Below are positions 42,591-51,859 of a stretch of DNA of 64,000 nt, in pieces (within the stretch, counting starts at the first letter, position 1; each line of letters begins with the position of its first letter). The notes under the pieces are model-generated. The model searched no databases, had not been told where the DNA came from, and was given only the letters and a program-made list of their open reading frames with translations. Origin of the DNA: Verrucomicrobiales bacterium (GTDB lineage: Bacteria > Verrucomicrobiota > Verrucomicrobiia > Verrucomicrobiales > DEV007); contig JAOFXR010000002.1 in the NCBI GenBank assembly GCA_028047635.1, positions 1 to 64,000 of the forward strand, given 5' to 3'. Made by a program: the position numbers and the translations under genes.

Positions 42591-43215
42591 ATGGCTTCGT
42601 TAACTTGGCCGCGAGCGCTGCACTATTGGCACTGAGGGAGTTCAAAGGGATTTGAAACTGTTTCCCGTTCCGCATTTTAATGGTTACTGAATCGGCGGTT
42701 CCGGAAACAAATACCGCTTCGATTGTTTTCCCCGCCTGATTCGTCCAATTTTGAAACTCGGGTGCCGCAGGCATTGAGGAGCTAATGCCGCCACCGCTTT
42801 TGTCGACCCACTCCTGCTCTTTCTCAGTCGGCTTCTTCGCATCGACTACCGCTCCCTGGTCGATCCATTTTTGGATCAGCTCGATATCTTTTTTAGGAAG
42901 CTTTTCCGCTTTCCGCGGCATGAAGTCAGTATCCCCGGAATCGAGAAGAAGCCTCTCTACAAAATTACTCTCCTCTGAATTTCCGGGACGGATTAGATTG
43001 TAAGTTCCGATCTGACTTTCTCTTACTTCGTCCAGATCATCGAAAGCGAGACTCCCCTTCACTTGCTTCTCGTTACTGTGACAATCCCAGCAATGCTCTT
43101 TCATGAGTGGAAGAATGTCAGAGCGGTAATCGACCAGATCCTCAGCGTAGGAACTGAGGATACTGATGCTTAGAAAAAAGGTGACGCAAAACTTCATCGC
43201 ACTGGATAACACCAT
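42589..43215 (-). CDS. PVC-type cytochrome c domain + SHD1-like C-terminus, secreted
   Basis: ILPLMKEHCWDCHSNEKQVKGSLAFDD; C-term AVFVSGTADSVTIKMRNGKQFQIPLNSLS is SLA1-homology-like. Confidence 0.8.
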   Translation of the reverse strand: MVLSSAMKFCVTFFLSISILSSYAEDLVDYRSDILPLMKEHCWDCHSNEKQVKGSLAFDDLDEVRESQIGTYNLIRPGNSEESNFVERLLLDSGDTDFMPRKAEKLPKKDIELIQKWIDQGAVVDAKKPTEKEQEWVDKSGGGISSSMPAAPEFQNWTNQAGKTIEAVFVSGTADSVTIKMRNGKQFQIPLNSLSANSAALAAKLTKP

Positions 43216-43239
43216 TACGACACCCTGTTACGGAAAAGA

Positions 43240-44712
43240 TCAGCGAGTGATCTCAGGAATCGGCGCATCGGCGGCGACGTCTTCACCTTCCCAGTTCATC
43301 TGACCGTCTTTGTAAATAATAATCCGGGACGCACTGTTCGGGGCGGGATCTTTATCGTTTTGGGGTATCCACTTGCGATGCGCCTCTATGATCTCGTCGT
43401 ATTTGCTATCACCAGCAAGGTTGGTCCATTCGTTAGGATCGTTCACCATGTCGTAAAGCTCCTCTGATCCATCCGCATAAATGATGTATCTCCAATTCTC
43501 CGAGCGAATTCCGTGATTCCCTGCATTGTGAGTCGTGATCGCAGGTCGCTCGCGCTTCGTGTTTCCGTCTTTCAGCTGAGGCACGAGAGACAACCCTTCA
43601 ACGCCCTCTTTCTCCGGCAGCCCGCAGAGTTCAGCGATAGTGGGATAAACATCCAGCAACTCAGCCGGCTGATTCGTAACCTGGCCGGAAACAACGCCGG
43701 GGCCCGCGAAAATGAGCGGCACCCGTGTTCCATCATCCCAAAGTGTATTTTTACCTGTAATTTCCTTTTCCCCAATGTGCCAACCGTGATCTGACCAAAG
43801 GACGACGATGGTGTTGTCTTTCAAACCATTTGCCTCAAGTGAATCCAAGACCCGCTTCACCTGGGCATCAACAAAGCTCGTGCACGCCAGATACGAACGC
43901 GTCAGGTTCAACCACTCATCCGCATCCTCGAGAAACTCCAATCGCGGCTCGGGAAGCTTCCAGTGCATATACCAGGAAAACCGTGGCGTATCTTTTCGGT
44001 CATCGCGTCTAATGATAGGAAGCGCCGTCGTCTCCACCGGATGAAGATCGAACCACTTCTGCGTCGCGAAACACGGCACATGGGGGAGGAAAAAACCGCA
44101 CGAAAGAAAGAATGGTTCATTTTTCGGCATCGCGTCAAGTTGATCAACCGTCCATGAGGCAATTTTGAAATCGCCCTTATCTTCGTCCTCATGAGGAAAG
44201 ACACCCCAGTCCATCAGCTTGTGACCGGAAGGAGCATCAACGAGTTTTTTAGGTGGAAAAGGCTTACCTGTCGCGCCGGGACCAATCGCGTCCCACTCCT
44301 GCGGCGCCGACCTTCCATAACTCCCGTGATAGATCTTACCGGCCGTATAGGTCCTGTAACCATGACGTCGCATGAACTGCGGTAAGGACTCCAGTTTGGC
44401 CAACTCAGGCACGTCACGGAACCATGGCTTTAAACCATAAATCCCAGTGCTTCCCGGACGCTTCGAAAGCATCAAGCTCGTTCTCGACGGGTTGCAAAGC
44501 GGTGACTGGCAATGCGCATTCGTAAAACCCGTTCCCCGTTTCGCCAAAGCGTCAATGTTAGGGGTCTTCGCATTGGGGTGACCTTCCATATAACCAATCC
44601 AGTCATTTTGATCATCAATCGCGATCATGAGCACATTCGGCTTCTCTGCTCCGAAAACAGAGAGCGAGGCAACCGCCATCGCGAGGACTAAACAGGGTTT
44701 GATCAATGACAT
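43240..44712 (-). CDS. sulfatase (iduronate-2-sulfatase-like)
   Basis: NVLMIAIDDQNDWIGYM, FGly motif CNPSR, IVVLWSDHGWHIGEKEITGKNTLW. Confidence 0.94.
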   Translation of the reverse strand: MSLIKPCLVLAMAVASLSVFGAEKPNVLMIAIDDQNDWIGYMEGHPNAKTPNIDALAKRGTGFTNAHCQSPLCNPSRTSLMLSKRPGSTGIYGLKPWFRDVPELAKLESLPQFMRRHGYRTYTAGKIYHGSYGRSAPQEWDAIGPGATGKPFPPKKLVDAPSGHKLMDWGVFPHEDEDKGDFKIASWTVDQLDAMPKNEPFFLSCGFFLPHVPCFATQKWFDLHPVETTALPIIRRDDRKDTPRFSWYMHWKLPEPRLEFLEDADEWLNLTRSYLACTSFVDAQVKRVLDSLEANGLKDNTIVVLWSDHGWHIGEKEITGKNTLWDDGTRVPLIFAGPGVVSGQVTNQPAELLDVYPTIAELCGLPEKEGVEGLSLVPQLKDGNTKRERPAITTHNAGNHGIRSENWRYIIYADGSEELYDMVNDPNEWTNLAGDSKYDEIIEAHRKWIPQNDKDPAPNSASRIIIYKDGQMNWEGEDVAADAPIPEITR

Positions 44713-44771
44713 AACAGGGTTGGGTAAATGAGATAACGGGGTCAGGTGCCGAAGCAAACAGGGTTGAGTCA
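44713..44771 (+). repeat. three direct-repeat units aac(a/g)gggt(t/c)(a/g)(a/g)gt spaced exactly 22 bp
   Basis: Units begin at 44713, 44735 and 44757, between divergent sulfatase and DUF1028 genes. Confidence 0.55.
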
Positions 44772-44844
44772 ATCATCGAACCGTATTACGCTCCCATGAC
44801 AACCAAATCGTAGAGGATCCCACCGCAGGAACAAGCCCCCAATC

Positions 44845-45570
44845 ATGCCACTTTTTGAAAAAATCACTTACCTCGGGCTACTTGTTATCATCCTGACAAC
44901 TGCACCCATTGGAATTCGAGCAGAGGTGCCTCCCGTTGCTACCTTCTCCATCGTCGCGACCGATCCGGAGACTGGCGAAATAGGAATCGCGGTGCAGTCA
45001 AAAATCGTCAGCGTCGGCAGCATCGTCCCATTCGCCAGGGCCAGAGTCGGCGCCGTCGTGACCCAATCCTATGCGAACGTCAAATACGGCCCCTTTGGGC
45101 TCTATCTTCTCGAAGAAGACCACACCCCCGATTCCGTTCTCTCGATGCTAACACAAGCAGACCCCCAGCGAGACCACCGTCAGGCCGGAATTATTGATCA
45201 TAAAGGCAATGCGAGTTCATTCACCGGAAAAGAGTGCACGGCCTGGGCAGGAAGCGTTGTCGGGAAACACTTCGCGGCTCAGGGCAACATGCTCACTGGT
45301 CCGGAAGTCGTCGAAGCCATGGCAAAGGCGTTTCAGGAAACGAAAGGCGTTCTCGCCGAGCGACTGCTCGCGTCCCTAGAAGCGGGGCAAAAGTCCGGAG
45401 GCGACAAACGGGGCCGCCAATCCGCCGCGCTCATCATTGTAAGGGAAGGCTGGGGCTACGGAGGATTGAATGACCGATTTCGAGACGTGCGTGTCGATGA
45501 ACACGAGACACCGATCAAAGAACTCCGCCGCGTTTACCAGGCTCATCGAAATCTATTTCCGCGACCGTAA
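44845..45570 (+). CDS. DUF1028 (Ntn-hydrolase-like) protein
   Basis: VATFSIVATDPETGEIGIAVQSKIVSVGSIVPFARARVGAVVTQSYAN. Confidence 0.88.
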   Translation: MPLFEKITYLGLLVIILTTAPIGIRAEVPPVATFSIVATDPETGEIGIAVQSKIVSVGSIVPFARARVGAVVTQSYANVKYGPFGLYLLEEDHTPDSVLSMLTQADPQRDHRQAGIIDHKGNASSFTGKECTAWAGSVVGKHFAAQGNMLTGPEVVEAMAKAFQETKGVLAERLLASLEAGQKSGGDKRGRQSAALIIVREGWGYGGLNDRFRDVRVDEHETPIKELRRVYQAHRNLFPRP

Positions 45571-45626
45571 GTCTTCAAAACCTTTACACTTTTTACGGAA
45601 CCCTCCAAACTTAGACCTCCTATCCT

Positions 45627-46889
45627 ATGCTTGAGTTCTCTGATGCCAACTACCAGTTTTTTGAACCTAAACCGTCAAAACCCATTATCGCTCTCAGCAG
45701 AGCGGTAAACCGTCACTTCGTTCTCCCGGGGAGAAATCATCTCATTAAAGACATTCAGCTCGAAGGCAACACCGACCGCATTCGGGACCTTCGCAAAATG
45801 GGTCATCGCATTCTCTTTGTGATGAATCACCCCAGCCACAGCGATCCCCAAATCGTGACCGAACTACACCGCCGCATGGGAATCACGTCGAGCTTTATGG
45901 CCGCTTATGACGTTTTCCTCCGCAGCAAGCAAGCCGCTTGGTGGATGCAGCGCCTCGGCCATTTCTCCATCGACCGGGAGGGCAACGATCGCAAAGCCAT
46001 GGGAACCGCGATCGATATTCTCAAGGAGGGCAAAGTTGCTCTCGGTATCTTCCCGGAGGGCAACGTCTACCTCACCAATGACAGAGTCACGCCTTTCCTC
46101 GACGGGACCGCTTTCATCGCCCTCAAAGCGCAAAAATCGCTCGAGAAAAAGAAAGTATCCGTCGTACCACTCAGTCTCAAATTCACTCACCTCACAACGC
46201 CGCGCATCACACTTCGCACGAGAATGAGACAGCTGGGCGATGACAGTGGGTTCACCTTTGATCCCGATCCCGATCCGATCGAAGCCGTCCTCGGCCTCGG
46301 AACCCACCTCCTCGCGGCGCACCTGAGGACGCACGGATACTGGAACGACATCTCTCCGACAGATAGGGATGTTCATCAGAAGCTCGACAGGCTGGCTCAC
46401 ACCATTATGAGCGATATCGAGGAAGAACTGAATTTACCACCCTCCGTGAGTGATGAATTGATTGTTCGCGTTCGCAAAGCACGCTCCACCATTCATCAAC
46501 TGAGAATCAACGCGGAATGCGATAGTGAATCCAACACCGATCTGTTCCGCTCGAAGGCACAGAAAACCATTCTCGCATTGCGCATCCATGGCTATCTGAC
46601 GCCCTACCTCACCGCGAACCCGACGATCGATCGATTCGACGAAACGGTCGAAAAGCTCTCGGAAGATTTCTACTCCAAAGCAATGCCTCGAACCGGCCCA
46701 CGCCGACTCATTGCGAAGGTGCACCCTCCTCTTGACGTCACCCAATACCTGAACGCCGCAGATGGAAAACTCAGGGATGCTGTTAGTAGTCTCACCAAAG
46801 ACATGGAAGACCGCGTTCAAAAAGGAATCGACGTCATCAACGAAAAGAACGGCGCACCCGGCGCAACGTCGCTTGAGGAAGTATCGTAG
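45627..46889 (+). CDS. 1-acyl-sn-glycerol-3-phosphate acyltransferase-like protein
   Basis: HRILFVMNHPSHSDPQIV (NHxxxxD), GIFPEGNVY (FPEG). Confidence 0.85.
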   Translation: MLEFSDANYQFFEPKPSKPIIALSRAVNRHFVLPGRNHLIKDIQLEGNTDRIRDLRKMGHRILFVMNHPSHSDPQIVTELHRRMGITSSFMAAYDVFLRSKQAAWWMQRLGHFSIDREGNDRKAMGTAIDILKEGKVALGIFPEGNVYLTNDRVTPFLDGTAFIALKAQKSLEKKKVSVVPLSLKFTHLTTPRITLRTRMRQLGDDSGFTFDPDPDPIEAVLGLGTHLLAAHLRTHGYWNDISPTDRDVHQKLDRLAHTIMSDIEEELNLPPSVSDELIVRVRKARSTIHQLRINAECDSESNTDLFRSKAQKTILALRIHGYLTPYLTANPTIDRFDETVEKLSEDFYSKAMPRTGPRRLIAKVHPPLDVTQYLNAADGKLRDAVSSLTKDMEDRVQKGIDVINEKNGAPGATSLEEVS

Positions 46890-46995
46890 AAGTCGACGGC
46901 GTTACTCGTAAATCTCCGGTGCTTCTCTCGGAGAGAGAAGCCTACGTGCCCATCACCTCTCCGAGTGATGCCCCACAGCCTATCCGTCCGGAACC

Positions 46996-49900
46996 CTACT
47001 TCGCATCTTTCATCAAATAGGCGAACAGATCGCGCAGCTCTTCGTCGCTCATGCCGGCAAGCAGGCTCGGCGGCATCAAGGAGATCGGCGACGCTTCAAG
47101 CGATTCCATTCCGGCGCGGTCGAGGAGTGACTCCTGACCGGCGAGGTCACGCAGTTTCACATTCTGAGGAGACTGATCTTTCAGCATTCCTATTACCTTC
47201 CGCCCGTCCTTCATCGTCGCGACGTAGTTGAGAAATCCCTCTCGTAGTTCCAAACTCGGATCGACAATCGCCGGAATCCAGAACTCAAGATTATTGCGCT
47301 CGTAGGGCGTCAAGTCTGGGCCAACAGGCATGCCCTCGTCGAAGAGCTTGTGACAAACGGCACAACGCGCCGCGAAGTGAACTTTCCCCGCTTCGGCATC
47401 TCCGCCTCCACCAGCGACTGCCTTCTTAATGCGCACCATCTCAAGTTGATTCTCTTCCGAGGAACCCGCGAGCTGATCCGGCCAATGCTTCTTAATCGCC
47501 GTATTGACCTCCGGGTCCTTATGTTGAGCAAGGAGCTGCACCACATCAGGAGACACGTTACGCGCCTTCACATGAGCCAACTCCACCTTCTCAAGAAAAG
47601 GCTTCGCCCAGGCGAGGCGTCCTGCGAGGACGCGGTGCGCGGTTGATCTCACGTCGTGCTCTGCAGGAAGTGTCGATCCCAGTCGATAAAGAATCGTCGA
47701 TCCGATTTTATCGTCGTCGTAATTAGCGAGCGACTGGAGTGCAATTTTCTTGAGCGTGCTTTGTTGATCCAGTGCGATCAATTTGAGAAGTGTTCCGATG
47801 ACGACGGGATCGTTCACCTCGCCGAAGAGTTTCGCGAGCTCGAGTCGTTCGACCGGATCCGATGCTTTGCTCGCCACCACTGCGAGAGCCTTCTTCAGGG
47901 CAGCTTTGTCTCCACGCTGAATCGCAAGAGCGAGCGCGTTCCCTCCGCCTTCACTTTCGTAAGCGTCCATCTGCGTGGAAAGAGCCTTGGGTAATTTAGG
48001 AATCGGCGCGCCCTGAAAAGCGAGCTGCAATCCGGTCATAAGCCGTTTTTTCGCATCGGCGTCAGGAGCCGTTTCGAGGAGCTTGGCAGCTGACTGGAAA
48101 TTATCATCACCACCGGCCATGCAATAGCGACGAGCAAGACGCTCCGCGACGACTTCACGAAAGATCTTCGACTTCCACGTTTCAGGATCGGCCGCGAGTG
48201 CTTCGATTTCAGAGCGACCGTCTTCGGCATGGGCCTCAATCGCCCACCAGATGAGGAGCGAGATATGCGGATCGTCGAAGTCTTCGTCATATTTCAGGAG
48301 ACGACCAATTGATTCCATCGAACTGGAAACAGGAAGTCGTTTCGCGACTGCAGCCAATTGCGCCCGCATCGCAAGGTCAGGTTCCGCTGGGATCATTTTC
48401 AAGAAAGACACATCAAATCCATCTGTGCTGTCTCCCAAGTTAACTGATGCTGAAAAGTCGCCTTGATTTCGAAGCGTCCACCTAACGGCGGCAGCCGTGT
48501 CCGCCTGATCCATCAGCATGTTACTGAAAACAAAAGAACGGAGTTGATCCGGTGCTTTTTCAACCGCGTCGACGAATGTCTCGTCTGTCACCGGATATTG
48601 CTTCACGAGCTTCTCAAGCTCAGTGCGCTCCCACTTCCGCTCTCCTAGCTCGTTAATAACACGCTTCCGCACCACCCAGTTGGGGTCCTTCTGCGCTTTC
48701 ATCAGCTTATCAATCCCCACTTTACTCAAATCCCCATGCGTCACCTTCGGCTTCGTCCCGGTGGGCTTAACCCGATAGATCCGCCCGCTACTCTTATGCC
48801 AGTCATCGACCGGACGGACGTGACTCAATCTCGTATCATACCAGTCTGCGATGTATACGCAGCCATCAGGACCGACTCCGCAAAAGACGGGCCGAAACCA
48901 ACGATCATCCGATTGCAAAAGAGGCTCCTCATCGACGGTCTTGAACGTCGAACCATCCGGCTGGAGATCGCTCACCCAGACAATGTTATGCAGCGAGTTC
49001 GCAGCGATGATTTTCCGATCCCAGGAATCGGGAAAAAGCCCTCCCTCATAAATACAAAAGGTCTGAGCGAAACGCCTGTCATCCCCCTCATGCTTCATGT
49101 GCTCGAAATAACCGAACGCATAGGGATTCGTGAGCGGCCCGTGCTTACCCCAGGACTTTTTCCCATAGCTCCCCTGCGGATAATACATGCCGCGCGTATT
49201 GCCGTTGTTCGTTCCCGAAAAGACGCGTCCTGCCGAATCAATCTCCACTGAAAAAGTATTGCCTCCCCCTTCCGCGTAGATCTCAAACTTCTTCGTTGTC
49301 GGGTGAAAACGCCAAATCATTTGCCCTTGCCACTCGACGGTCTGCCCCGTCGCAGGATCCGTTACCGAACCCGTCGTCGTGCTTCCATTCGCTCCGTAGA
49401 GCCAGCCGTCCGGCCCCCATTTGAGACTGTTCGCAACCGCATGCGTGTCCTCGATTCCAAATCCTGACAGCATTACCTCAGGATCACCATCCGGCACCGC
49501 GTCGCCATCGGCATCAGGGTAAAAAAGCAAATATGGCGCATTCGTTACCCAGATACCACCCGCTCCAGTGACACAGGAAGTCGCAATGTTCAGCCCGGTA
49601 ATGGCATCGTGATGGCTATCGTAAAGTCCGTCTCCCGTGGTGTCCTCAAAGACCGTGATCTTGTCCGCCCCTTTCGCGCCATGCGGAGGAGGCTCGGGCA
49701 TTTTATCAAACTGCGCCCGCAAGTGATTGTCGTACTCCACGATCTTTAGTCCTGCCGGAAATTGATACTGCAGGTATTGCGTCACCCACATACGACCTTT
49801 GGAATCCCAACTGACGTGAAGTGGCTGCCCGATGACCGGTTCACTCGCGACGAGTTCGATCTCAAATCCCTCGCGAACCTTGAACTCCTTCAGCGCTTCC

Positions 49901-50076
49901 TCAGGCGGCGTCGGCTCGGAACCGTCAGACAACTGCCCGCGCCCCTCATAGTTCTTGATGATATCGGCAACCTGATCAGTCCCCGCGACAGAAGTATCCT
50001 GAGCCTCGAGCCAGTTCGAACCGCTAACCAGCAAAGCAACTGCAAAAAAGCGAAGATAGAAAGGTAGCCGTTTCAT
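46996..50076 (-). CDS. PVC-type heme-binding (CxxCH) membrane-bound dehydrogenase/HEAT protein
   Basis: VREGFEIELVASEPVIGQPLHVSWDSKGRMWVTQY..; C-term HFAARCAVCHKLFDEGMPVGPDLTPYERNN. Confidence 0.93.
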   Translation of the reverse strand: MKRLPFYLRFFAVALLVSGSNWLEAQDTSVAGTDQVADIIKNYEGRGQLSDGSEPTPPEEALKEFKVREGFEIELVASEPVIGQPLHVSWDSKGRMWVTQYLQYQFPAGLKIVEYDNHLRAQFDKMPEPPPHGAKGADKITVFEDTTGDGLYDSHHDAITGLNIATSCVTGAGGIWVTNAPYLLFYPDADGDAVPDGDPEVMLSGFGIEDTHAVANSLKWGPDGWLYGANGSTTTGSVTDPATGQTVEWQGQMIWRFHPTTKKFEIYAEGGGNTFSVEIDSAGRVFSGTNNGNTRGMYYPQGSYGKKSWGKHGPLTNPYAFGYFEHMKHEGDDRRFAQTFCIYEGGLFPDSWDRKIIAANSLHNIVWVSDLQPDGSTFKTVDEEPLLQSDDRWFRPVFCGVGPDGCVYIADWYDTRLSHVRPVDDWHKSSGRIYRVKPTGTKPKVTHGDLSKVGIDKLMKAQKDPNWVVRKRVINELGERKWERTELEKLVKQYPVTDETFVDAVEKAPDQLRSFVFSNMLMDQADTAAAVRWTLRNQGDFSASVNLGDSTDGFDVSFLKMIPAEPDLAMRAQLAAVAKRLPVSSSMESIGRLLKYDEDFDDPHISLLIWWAIEAHAEDGRSEIEALAADPETWKSKIFREVVAERLARRYCMAGGDDNFQSAAKLLETAPDADAKKRLMTGLQLAFQGAPIPKLPKALSTQMDAYESEGGGNALALAIQRGDKAALKKALAVVASKASDPVERLELAKLFGEVNDPVVIGTLLKLIALDQQSTLKKIALQSLANYDDDKIGSTILYRLGSTLPAEHDVRSTAHRVLAGRLAWAKPFLEKVELAHVKARNVSPDVVQLLAQHKDPEVNTAIKKHWPDQLAGSSEENQLEMVRIKKAVAGGGGDAEAGKVHFAARCAVCHKLFDEGMPVGPDLTPYERNNLEFWIPAIVDPSLELREGFLNYVATMKDGRKVIGMLKDQSPQNVKLRDLAGQESLLDRAGMESLEASPISLMPPSLLAGMSDEELRDLFAYLMKDAK

Positions 50077-50113
50077 TGTCGGCTACCGTGCCAAAGCTTT
50101 TCAGATGAGGACA

Positions 50114-50147
50114 CAAAAAAACCGGCGCGAACAAGTCACCCCGGTTT
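50114..50147 (-). terminator. intrinsic terminator for the outer-membrane-like gene
   Basis: Minus strand aaaccgg...ccggttttttt. Confidence 0.6.
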
Positions 50148-50171
50148 CTAAATCGATTGATTCGAGCTCGA

Positions 50172-50735
50172 CTAAAAAGGAACTCTGAATCCAGCACGGA
50201 TCATCGTGAAATCGGTTCCGTTACCTTCAACCCAGTTGTAGGAGAAGTCAGAAAACAATCCGATGCAGCCCCATGACTCCAATCGGAAATCAATACCACC
50301 ACCGACGTTCCAAAGAAACTCATTGGTGCCCTGGGATACGATACCGGGTCCACCAAAAACATAGGGAGCGATTGTTCCGCAGCAATCACCACCGAGTGGC
50401 CAGCGGTAAACAATGTTTCCTTTTCCGACGTGATCAACCACACCGGAACCGTGAAGCGCATACATCAATTCAACACCGAGGTTGGGACCGAAGAAGTAGG
50501 AAAGCGCAGCACCACCTCCGATAGAGTTTGAAAGCCCGTCAGCATCTGGCCAGAAACCTGAACCGAAACCACTGAACTCAAACCCTGCGTCGTAGCAGTA
50601 GCTCTCACTGGTGATTGTCTGCTCCACCATCGGAGACTTGGCGCTCTGGTAGGCCTCTTTGTTCCATCCCCAACCTGCCTGAGCAATGGAGCTGAACAAC
50701 ACTGTGATAGCTAAAAATGTAATAGTCCCTTTCAT
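50172..50735 (-). CDS. outer membrane beta-barrel-like protein
   Basis: Signal peptide, alternating aromatic/hydrophobic strands, C-terminal MIRAGFRVPF. Confidence 0.6.
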   Translation of the reverse strand: MKGTITFLAITVLFSSIAQAGWGWNKEAYQSAKSPMVEQTITSESYCYDAGFEFSGFGSGFWPDADGLSNSIGGGAALSYFFGPNLGVELMYALHGSGVVDHVGKGNIVYRWPLGGDCCGTIAPYVFGGPGIVSQGTNEFLWNVGGGIDFRLESWGCIGLFSDFSYNWVEGNGTDFTMIRAGFRVPF

Positions 50736-50833
50736 ATGAGCGGTGTCTTGGAAAGTGATGCTAAAAAGAAATTACGGTTCGACAAATCTTTTTTTCGGGT
50801 AATCGAAGCGCAATCAAACCATTCCTGCCGCCG

Positions 50834-51643
50834 CTACTCTCCTGAAAGCAATGATCTTACCGCATCAGGCATCGCCATCTTGCCGACAAATGCTAGGGGA
50901 ACCTGAATTAGAATCGGTGCTTTCTCATGCTCAAGCCACGCAGCCAGCAAACGCAGGTTCTCGATCGACATCGCGGTGCACCCAATGGTTGCCGCTCCCG
51001 GGCGTGACCAGCGATGCATAAAAATAGCACTTCCCCGCCCTGCTACCGGAGGGGTCCGGTTATGCCCCACCACCAGCACTAAATCGTAAAGCCCGTCCTT
51101 TCTCAGCAAGACCTCCGCCGAATCCCATTCCTGAGCAGGTTCCCATTTTCGAACCCTTGCCGCGGGATCCACTCTCTGATTGTAGAATCGGGATTTCGGA
51201 TCATCGACCCACACTTCAGAAGGAGAACTTCTCCGATATGGGATATGCAGTGTTGGATTCTCCTCACGACCAAATGCAGATTCGATTTCAAATATGCCTG
51301 CGGGGGCTTTCTTATCGCCTTCCCTCTTTTCAGGCCCATCGAATTCCGGAGTGAATTTTCCGAGCCCCCACCCAAGTCCTTTTCTCCCAACCGTCACAGG
51401 AATATCAGAGAAGACGCGCTTCCACTGATTTCCGGAAAACTCGAAGGCGTTCAAAGTCCCGGTAGAGTCATCCCAGTCACTCGTCACTACCGTGACAATC
51501 TGAGAAGTCGATGAATCAGCGAGACAAGTTGAGCCCATGGGAATAAGGCAGGCCAAAAAAGTCACAAGTAATACCCTGCGTATTGCAGGACAATGCAGGC
51601 TTGCCCGAAAGATCGGTATCTTGAACAATCCGTCTATGTCCAT
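50834..51643 (-). CDS. L,D-transpeptidase family protein (start uncertain)
   Basis: AIFMHRWSRPGAATIGCTAMSIENLRLLAAWL resembles the H..SxGC(T/I) YkuD active site; N-terminal hydrophobic segment. Confidence 0.75.
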   Translation of the reverse strand: MDIDGLFKIPIFRASLHCPAIRRVLLVTFLACLIPMGSTCLADSSTSQIVTVVTSDWDDSTGTLNAFEFSGNQWKRVFSDIPVTVGRKGLGWGLGKFTPEFDGPEKREGDKKAPAGIFEIESAFGREENPTLHIPYRRSSPSEVWVDDPKSRFYNQRVDPAARVRKWEPAQEWDSAEVLLRKDGLYDLVLVVGHNRTPPVAGRGSAIFMHRWSRPGAATIGCTAMSIENLRLLAAWLEHEKAPILIQVPLAFVGKMAMPDAVRSLLSGE

Positions 51644-51833
51644 TGCCAAAGTCATCGAAGTCATCGCCGAAGGAAACACTGTTGAGAACGCCATTAAGAA
51701 TGCTGCGAGCGAAGCGGGTAAGTCAATCCGCAACGTTAAACACATCAACGTCGAAAACATTCAGGGAATCGTCGTCGACGGGAAAGTCGAGTCTTTCCGC
51801 GTCAACGCTAAGGTTACTTTCGTTGTCGACTAA
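51636..51833 (+). CDS. dodecin family protein
   Basis: MSIAKVIEVIAEGNTVENAIKNAASEAGKSIRNVKHINVENIQGIVVDGKVESFRVNAKVTFVVD. Confidence 0.92.
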   Translation: MSIAKVIEVIAEGNTVENAIKNAASEAGKSIRNVKHINVENIQGIVVDGKVESFRVNAKVTFVVD

Positions 51834-51859
51834 ACGGATCCGCCCCAATCCGCGCACCT

